Part shown: piece after piece, positions 57,536-64,000 of the stretch
Position numbering within the stretch: the stretch's first letter is position 1
Layout: every line of letters starts with the position of its first letter
Assembly: GCA_033064195.1 (NCBI GenBank)
Contig: JARBJD010000022.1
Location: forward strand, 400,502-464,501
DNA: 64,000 nucleotides
Reading direction: 5' to 3'
Origin: Blattamonas nauphoetae
Taxonomy: Eukaryota; Preaxostyla; Oxymonadida
Made by a program: the position numbers and the translations under genes
The notes under the pieces: model-generated
Told to the model about the DNA's origin: nothing
Seen by the model: the letters and a program-made list of their open reading frames with translations, nothing else
The model's database searches: none

Positions 57536-57675
57536 ACAGAGCTGATGTGGTTGAACATATGAACGAAAACTGACTTGTGGGTTGATTGAGACCTTTGTTG
57601 TCTCTTTGTGTCGCATCCCAACACATTTTCTCTAGAAACCTAAAACTAACTATCCCATCAAGAATTTCCTTCAGG

Positions 57676-59520
57676 ATGCAAGAATACCTCTCAAAATCAG
57701 ATTCGACAACAAGTACCCACGGGAAGGCGATTTATGACCTTCTCTTGAAACAGCATAGTGACTATCCAGCAGCTCCTCTCATCCGAGCTCTGGATAGTCG
57801 TCGGGAACTGATTCCAATTAGGCAGATTGTACAAGCTCATTATAACAGTTTGAATCTCTTTTCTCTCATTCTTTCTCACTTTAGCAAAATTCACTTCATT
57901 ATTGTCATCATTATCTCATTTGTACAACGAAATGAGGAATAATGATGACAAGGTTAAATTGATGCAGTGTGTTTCGCAGGTATGTAGTCTCCACGAAACA
58001 CAAACCTTCGGCTTCCGTGTCGAAGAGGGAGGCTTCTATTACGCACACTCCCGCTTCGACACAATAAATGGAAGACCGAGAGCACCAACTCGTCGGAGAC
58101 CGGCCTCGAAACAGGTATACTTTTGTATTACTCTCCATTTTCGTCTACAGAAAATCAACATTGAGGATGACGAAGTCCTGATGAAAGCCATCATGGACAA
58201 TACATCCCCAAGCTGTGAATCACAGTCGAAACTCAGTAAAAAAAGAAGAAAAAACAGTTTGCCCTCTTTATTCTCATTGTTTCATAATCTCTCAAACAGA
58301 ACCTTCGGTCCTTGACTCGCTCGACAAAGACGACGAGGACTTCCTTCTGAATCATTCGAACTCGCAACACCAAACCATATCTCCAAATACCTCAACAAAT
58401 ATCAAACCAAAACTAGAACCAAGGCTCCTCTCCTCAACAAAGAAGGACCTTCATCAGAAATTGGTTCAAGATGGCAAAACCAAAATGTCCTATTCTTCAT
58501 TTTGTAAAAAAACAAATTTTCTAAAAAGCAACAAAAGAACAGACCTTTGCTCAATTTGTGAGCGAGGCAAACATCTACAAAAAAACAAGAAACAAACAAC
58601 AAATTAACAGAAAAAGAAAAAAAAGAATTAGAAACAATAAAAAAACACAAAAGAAATAGCAGAAAAACAAAGAAATTATTACAATTACTGCACTTCACAC
58701 ATCGACGATAACTCTTTAGTTATCGTGATGGATTTTAAAGAAAATTGGCGTTTGCCTCTTGCAAACGACCAAATCAGACACGATTTTTATTCTCAGACAC
58801 AAGTTTCTCATTTATGTATCACTTGTTTCACCTCACAGAATTCTGTTATCACTAAATCATATCACAACTTTATTTCCCTGTTCTTTCACACGACCACCGT
58901 TTTGTTCAGGAATGTCTCTAACCGATTTATTTGCTCTTGATTCATATAGTTCCAAAACTCACATCACTGTTTTCTCTGATACTGGTCCTCATTTTAGGAA
59001 CCAGTATGTTCTCGGTTACTTCCTTTCTTCTGAAAACCCCCCTGTTTTTAGGGAAGAAAGTTTCATATTGTTTCTTTGCTGAGCAGCATGGTAAAAACTG
59101 CTGCGACTCCGAATCGGAGTTTTAACGAATTGTGTTTCACATCACCTCGAACACCCCATCCGCTCTTCGGATGAACTTCGTGCGTTTTCACTTCGCATTT
59201 CGAAAGTTTCCCAGTAATGAAAGTAATACCTTTCATTACTTCCCCAGTATGTCTCTTTTCCATAGTGACCTTTTCTCTGACTTTTAGGCATACTGTCTTC
59301 CCAGACAGTCATTCTTACTTTCGCGTTATTATCACCGGTCTCAAAGAATATCTTGGTTTTTTACGTTCCGATACCTCCTTGACCGGTGCCCCAGTTTGTG
59401 TTAACTCATCTTCTTTTCTTTTCTCTTACGTTTTCATGAGAAGCGGGGGAGTGGATAAGAGGAGCGGAAGGTGTATGAGAAGGAAGAAGTGGAGAGGCGG
59501 GACGAGAATGAGTTGAGTTC
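57676..59520 (+). mobile_element. Transposase-like gene of a DNA transposon, spliced, broken
   Basis: Coding blocks in order: MQEYLSKSDSTTSTHGKAIY (ATG 57676), then MRNNDDKVKLMQCVSQVC, FGFRVEEGGFYYAHSRF, KINIEDDEVLMKAIMD, PRLLSSTKKDLHQKLVQDG, SYSSFCKKTNFLKSNKR with TDLCSICERGKHL, then VIVMDFKENWRLPLANDQ, HITVFSDTGPHFRNQYVL and FFAEQHGK. The zinc-type CxxC before an acidic MDFKEN, a second acidic SDTGPHF and a third E in AEQHGK fit an RNase H-fold (DDE) catalytic core as in cut-and-paste transposases. I cannot name the superfamily. The blocks lie in different frames, some joined by plausible short introns; overall the gene looks broken. Terminal repeats were not found. Confidence 0.55.
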
Positions 59521-59569
59521 GGGACTTCAGTCTATTACTTCTTTTCGTTACTCTTGCATTACAACTTCT

Positions 59570-59835
59570 GTTTCATCTTCTCCAAATTCTCATATTTCTG
59601 ATACTTCACCTACTTCTCATATTATTGATTCTTCTCCAAATTCCCTATTCTTCATTCTTCTTATCATTCTCCTATTCTTCATTATTCTCCTCCTTCTCCT
59701 AATTCTCAAACTTCCCCATTCAACCTATTACTCCTCCTTCTCCTATTCTTTTTCTTCTCCTCATTCTCCTATTCTTTTCGATTCAGATACATTTTCACTT
59801 CACAACACTATAATTTCTAAATCCCCAACACCTCA
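59570..59835. repeat. Pyrimidine-rich low-complexity tract
   Basis: About 260 bp dominated by TTCTCCTATTCTT-like and ATTCTCC-like words without a fixed period. It follows the transposase-like gene; no coding content. Confidence 0.75.
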
Positions 59836-60134
59836 CTCATTCCATACCTGGCTTATCCTGCCAGGCCTTTTGGCCGAACAGGGCTAGCCTAGTACCTTCT
59901 ATGGCCTTGTGTCCGGTACTAGGTTCACAGCAGGACTTGGGATGAGTGAGGGAAACGATCATTTGACATTTTTCCTTTCATTTTTCTCTTGGTTTTAGAT
60001 TCGATTAGATTTCTAAATTTTCTCTGCCTTCATTCTTACTCACTCTTCTTCCAATTGTCTTAGGACTTCCAATTGCCCACACAACCACCCTATTTCACCT
60101 CAACCACTGGTCCCAATCAGTCTCCATCGTCAAC

Positions 60135-61010
60135 CACTCACCTCCCTTGTCCTCCAGTCACCTCCACTCGTCTGCCTTGTCCTCCACTCGCCTCCCTTGT
60201 CCTCCACTCGCCTCCCTCGCCCTCCAGTCACCTCCACTCGTCTGCCTTGTCCTCCACTCGCCTCCCTTGTCCTCCACTCGCCTCCCTCGCCCTCCAGTCA
60301 CCTCCACCCGTCTGCCTTGTCTCCACTCGCCTCCTTGTCCTCCACTCGCCTCCCTCGCCCTCCAGTCACCTCCACTCGTCTGCCTTGTCCTCCACTCGCC
60401 TCCCTTGTCCTCCACTCGCCTCCCTCGCCCTCCAGTCACCTCCACTCGTCTGCCTTGTCCTCCACTCGCCTCCCTTGTCCTCCACTCGCCTCCCTCGCCC
60501 TCCAGTCACCTCCCTTGTCCTCCACTCGCCTCCCTCGCCCTCCACTAGCCTCCCTCGCCCTCCAGTCACCTCCACTCGTCTGCCTTGTCCTCCACTCGCC
60601 TCCCTTGTCCTCCACTCCGCCTCCCTCGCCCTCCAGTCACCTCCACTCGTCTGCCTTGTCCTCCACTCGCCTCCCTCGCCCTCCAGTCACCTCCACTCGT
60701 CTGCCTTGTCCTCCACTCGCCTCCCTTGTCCTCCACTCGCCTCCCTCGCCCTCCAGTCACCTCCACTCGTCTGCCTTGTCCTCCACTCGCCTCCCTCGCC
60801 CTCCAGTCACCTCCACTCGCCTCCCTTGTCCTCCACTCGCCTCCCTTGTCCTCCACTCACCTCCCCGTCCTCCACTCGCCTCCCTCGCCCTCCAGTCACC
60901 TCCACTCGCCTCCTTGTCCTCCACTCGCCTCCCTCGCCCTCCAGTCACCTCCACTCGCCTCCCTTGTCCTCCACTCGCCTCCCTTGTCCTCCAGTCACCT
61001 CCCCGTCCTG
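60135..61010. repeat. Minisatellite with a 70-bp higher-order unit built from about 20-bp words
   Basis: The base word is CTCCACTCGCCTCCCTTGTC and variants; three variants plus a CCAGTCACCT spacer form a 70-bp unit (for example starts at 60159 and 60229) repeated about a dozen times with local losses. The array lacks stop codons in several frames of both strands, so it yields long artefact ORFs (380 codons in one forward frame). Strand asymmetry is extreme: the plus strand is C/T-rich and the minus strand G/A-rich with GGAGG runs. Confidence 0.97.
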
Positions 61011-61315
61011 TGTCCTCTCTCGTCATCACTCATTCTTCACTCATCCTCCTCATCCCTCAACTCCCCCAAACATCCTTCCCAACCCCACATTACTCTTCTC
61101 ATTCATCCTCCACTACATCAATTTCATCTCTCTCAATCACCAGCCTTCTTATTTGACTCTTTATCCTATCCTTCTGGTCACCTCTCAACATCAATATTTT
61201 CTCTCAAAAACATAACTAGTGCAGTGAGGACGATAGTTGAGGCAACATCGCCCACCACAATAAGATCATCCCATCAATTGTTTTATCTCCATCTGACTAG
61301 ACTTCTGGTGGGATG

Positions 61316-61400
61316 ATTTTGAAAAAAACACTCATGATCAGCTATTTGAGGTGTGAAAGAGTTGTTTAAGAGAGATTGGAAAAGTTGACAAAAGAATGGC
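61316..61400. repeat. Local duplicated segment, copy 1 (partner at 61967-62045)
   Basis: Shares the blocks GGAAAAACA/GAAAAAAACA, TATGATCAG/CATGATCAG, TTTGAGGTG and GAAAGAG in the same order with 61967-62045. Both copies are non-coding today. Confidence 0.6.
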
Positions 61401-61650
61401 GACGGTTGGTTTCGATGTGTGCTCGAACTTTTCTATGATGTCAAAATATTGACCCATATCGATCTGTCTCTTTTTCTGTGTGAATGCTACGTCTATCTTT
61501 CTTTGTGTTTCTCTGGTTTGTTCAACACAGAACTCACTCGATCGTGTGGTTTTGCTATGAAAATCTATTTCGTGTCGAAGTTTGTTGATTTTCCAGAAAG
61601 AAATAGGGGAATGAACTGATAGTGGCGTCACCACTTAGTTCCATATCAAC

Positions 61651-61739
61651 AATTTGTGCTTTTTCCCGGAAAATCACTTTTGGTCAAACTAAGGAAAAAT
61701 TTTAATATTTGAATTTTCGCCCACGCAATCCCGAGAAAA
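61651..61739. repeat. Dispersed repeat, copy 2 (partner at 47189-47274)
   Basis: See the shared blocks TTGGTCAAACTAA and CCCACGCAATC; same orientation as the copy 14.4 kb to the left. Confidence 0.7.
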
Positions 61740-61966
61740 CCAATCTCTATTTTTCAACCCCTGATACCCGGATTAGTTAGTTTTCAGATTAATCACATGT
61801 CAATTAATTCAGGAAATTCTGTCCCAAAAAGAAAAAACCGATTTCATAAAACAAGTTTCCAGATCCTGTGAGGAAGATAAGTCAGAGAACGGAGTCCACC
61901 AATGCATGATCATCCCATTGTTGTGTCATATTTTGCACGATTGATCTTCTAACGTGAATAGTTTGG

Positions 61967-62045
61967 AAAAACATTTATGATCAGTTGTTTGAGGTGAGAA
62001 AGAGCTTTTGGCGAGAACTTGAAAGTTCGAAAAAAGAACGCCTAC
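61967..62045. repeat. Local duplicated segment, copy 2 (partner at 61316-61400)
   Basis: Carries TATGATCAGTTGTTTGAGGT and GAAAGAGCTTTT, parallel to the first copy 650 bp upstream. Confidence 0.6.
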
Positions 62046-62223
62046 GGGAAGTCTTGAAGAGAGGCCGGAGGCGCATACAAACAATGCCGTCATCTTCGAC
62101 ATGGGTTTTGTTTCAATGACATAGAACTTTCCGCTTCGAGTCGACGCAATACACTTCGAGGGGCGACATGCTTTGATTGGAGGCTGGTCTCATACATTTG
62201 GAGGATGAGCTCAAAATCTTCGA

Positions 62224-62478
62224 ATGGATCAAACAGACTACAAAATAAACAGCAATCTCCTCATGCAAATGCCAGATTGGTTCAAAGAGAACAATCCATT
62301 TGCACAACTCAAGATCCTCGGCTTCCCTCCAAAGCAACTCACTAAACCGATAAATATTCGATGGTCAATGTATTCTTCGGCCATCTCGGAGGCCCTCAAA
62401 TATCTTCATCCAATTCTGAACGTCTTGCATGGTGAGGAGAGCCAAGTATCCCGAAATCTCTGTTCATTCTTTTGCTGA
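62224..62478 (+). pseudogene. Possible transposon-derived coding fragment
   Basis: 84 codons, MDQTDYKINSNLLMQMPDWF then PPKQLTKPINIRWSMYSSAI, SEALKYLHPILNVL. The T-K-P-x-x-R-W block faintly recalls the TRW region of hAT transposases. No flanking domains support this, so the reading is weak. Confidence 0.3.
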
Positions 62479-62513
62479 TACAGCTCGACTAGTTCTGCAT
62501 TTTATTATGATTA

Positions 62514-62634
62514 TGCAGAAATGAACATAATTGTTCAGAAATGTATTTTAATTGTTCAGAAATGAACTGGAATTATTCGGAAATGAACAGAGATTTTTCT
62601 GAAATGAACAGTGATTGTTCGTAAATGATCTGGT
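62514..62634. repeat. About six tandem copies of a 21-bp unit
   Basis: The word CAGAAATGAAC (with small changes) recurs every 21 bp from about 62514, separated by AT-rich spacers ending in TGTT. The core GTTCAGAAATGAAC is partly palindromic. Confidence 0.9.
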
Positions 62635-62977
62635 CTGGTTTCACAAGAATGAGGTTGAATGGTGTCTCCAACAAATCATTGGGAATAGACAACGACCATG
62701 TCTGCTTTGTGATGAGACGACATTCGAAAATATGAATTCGAACTTTTTGACATCAAAAATTCTCACCCATATCCTGTCAGGTAATCGCACTGAGAGATTT
62801 TAAATACTATTCGACACCTCCATCTAAATACTCCCTCTGCTAAATTCATGCTTATTTCAACAGATCAATCACTCAATCCTCATTCTCGAAATTCTTTACC
62901 ATGTTCAATTCTTTTGTTTTCCTTTTAGGCTCCGCAATTAAGGAATTCGAAACCCACTTCGTCAACAGTCTGAATAG

Positions 62978-63010
62978 TTCAAAGTCGAACATAAATAATT
63001 CAAAGTCGAA
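62978..63010. repeat. Two TTCAAAGTCGAA motifs, 21 bp apart
   Basis: TTCAAAGTCGAA occurs at 62978-62989 and 62999-63010. It is the reverse complement of the motif arrayed at 63514-63587. Confidence 0.9.
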
Positions 63011-63513
63011 AAACAGATGTTTTTCCATTAGCCTTCAGAAATCACCACACAATTCACTCTATTTCTCCTGTGACCATTTTCTACCATTGTGCTTTATCGG
63101 GTGAACACGTTTTCAGGATTGAAAACAATGCATTCTTGCTTTCTGAAGTGATTTTGAGCTTTTTCGATGAAAACAAACTCTTCTTTGGTCTGAGTATAAA
63201 CAGCCTGTGACACGCAAAAGACAGTAGGATTGAACTGACGTTTGAGAGGCGTGAAGGAGTCATCCGTGTGACTATTTATGGAAACTTTTGGCCTAGTTCA
63301 ACTTGTGCTGGATCTGATTTGTTGGTTTTTCTGGTCTTCAACGAATAATTACTGTGAAATGAGCTCTAAAATGTGAACTATAGTTGAGAAAGTGTTGAAT
63401 GATGTCGGATGATACTTGACTACCCAGTACCATGATCATTGAGTCAGTTTGTATGAGCATGAAAGAGTGGTGTGTTAGGTTCACTAGAATAAATTGGTCC
63501 AAAAATTTGGTCC

Positions 63514-63587
63514 TTCGACTTTGAATAATTTAATTCGACTTTGAATTACTTCACTTCGACTTTGAATTATTTCACTTCGACTGTGAC
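63514..63587. repeat. Array of four TTCGACTTTGAA-type motifs, 20-21 bp apart
   Basis: TTCGACTTTGAA starts at 63514, 63534 and 63555, with a degenerate fourth (TTCGACTGTGAC) at 63576. The orientation is opposite to the pair at 62978-63010. Confidence 0.9.
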
Positions 63588-63881
63588 AGTAGTGGTATAA
63601 GCGAAATGGGAACCAAACTGGCATAGGTGATACTCCTAGGAGAATTGGAACGAGAAATCATTTTGAATCTCAGAGCCAATTGATTTTTTAATATGACTCA
63701 TTCTAATTTCCATCTCACTTACTACTGAAAATATTGACATTTCAGAGTAGTCAATATTTGGCCGTAAATTCAAAATAAAGGCGAAAACGGACCTCTTGAA
63801 AAGTGTCTTTTTGAAGCAAATTTTGAGTACTTTTAGAAAACAACGTCGATTTCTTTTTATTCAATTTTTAATTTGTATAAA

Positions 63882-64000
63882 ATGAGCAGCGTCTTGACAC
63901 CAACACAACTCCTAGAAATTCTCGAGAAAGATAATTTGAAAATGAAATCACCTCCAACTCTCAATCGACAAGGAACAACTTATCTCACTGGAAGTACTTT
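63882..64000 (+). CDS. 5' end of a gene running off the right edge
   Basis: ATG at 63882 opens a frame of 39 codons to the end of the window (MSSVLTPTQLLEILEKDNLK, then MKSPPTLNRQGTTYL). The lead-in is AT-rich. The first part is an amphipathic helix; too short to identify. The normal codon look contrasts with the decayed DNA upstream. Confidence 0.55.
   Translation, partial: MSSVLTPTQLLEILEKDNLKMKSPPTLNRQGTTYLTGST

Noticed and set aside
60135-61010. CRISPR-like array
   Set aside because: Eukaryotic context, no unique spacers of constant length and no cas genes; a plain minisatellite.
60073-61215. A 380-codon frame with SSTRLPCPPLASLVLHS repeats, and similar frames on both strands
   Set aside because: It is the translation of a minisatellite open in several frames; there is no unique sequence, splice signal or domain to support a gene.
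1-64000. Bacterial or viral origin of the window
   Set aside because: GT-AG introns restore eukaryotic protein families throughout the left 40 kb, and no operon, capsid or integrase genes were recognised.

Overview
The window looks like nuclear DNA of an anaerobic flagellate of the Preaxostyla, most likely an oxymonad close to Blattamonas nauphoetae. The evidence is of three kinds. The core genes are eukaryotic (clathrin heavy chain, CK2 beta, HRD1, a TUTase) and are broken by many GT-AG introns, mostly 25-70 nt long. Genes are packed tightly, with 20-150 bp between neighbours. At 49.8-51.1 kb there are decayed copies of a large protein family (N-terminus like MPKNSxADG / EPFLTF, DLVPSS..SPSGF block, SPRY-like C-terminal domain) that I recall as very abundant in Blattamonas. 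The species call rests on memory of that family, not on a search.

1-40.4 kb is dense, largely intact gene territory. In order it holds: the N-terminal 2.1 kb-codon part of a giant protein running off the left edge (-); a Cid1-like TUTase (-); a YIPF1/2-like Golgi protein (+); a multi-span membrane protein (-); a large helical/charged protein (-); a Pmp3-like proteolipid (-); an AT-hook protein (-); a DDT/PHD/WHIM remodeller-type subunit (-); a giant armadillo-like protein (-); CK2 beta (+); an unknown small protein (-); DTWD1-like tRNA acp3U synthase (+); a four-finger RanBP2-type zinc-finger protein (-); a coiled-coil protein (-); a minimal DPY30-domain protein (-); clathrin heavy chain (+); and an HRD1-like RING E3 ligase (-). 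At least three divergent pairs have start codons only 48-90 bp apart (TUTase/YIPF, ARM/CK2B, DPY30/clathrin), so they probably share bidirectional promoters.

40.4-64 kb is a different compartment: gene-poor, repeat-rich and full of broken reading frames. It contains a 482-bp non-autonomous DNA element with 26-bp terminal inverted repeats, an 8-bp target duplication and a tRNA-like insert; a second inverted-repeat block around G-rich hairpins; a partly decayed LCAT-like lipase; broken copies of the lineage-specific family; three tandem-repeat fields (33 bp, about 64 bp and 70 bp periods); a transposase-like gene with scattered fragments of its relatives; and arrays of 20-21-bp motifs. A new gene starts at 63882 and runs off the right edge.

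The intact genes serve separate house-keeping roles: vesicle traffic and ERAD (YIPF, clathrin, HRD1), chromatin (DDT/PHD/WHIM, AT-hook, DPY30), RNA (TUTase, DTWD1, zinc fingers) and signalling (CK2B). They do not form one pathway. I found no convincing new biochemical system. The most unusual items are the tRNA-like-bearing element, the zinc-finger gene whose introns cut inside the fingers, and the repeat/pseudogene compartment.
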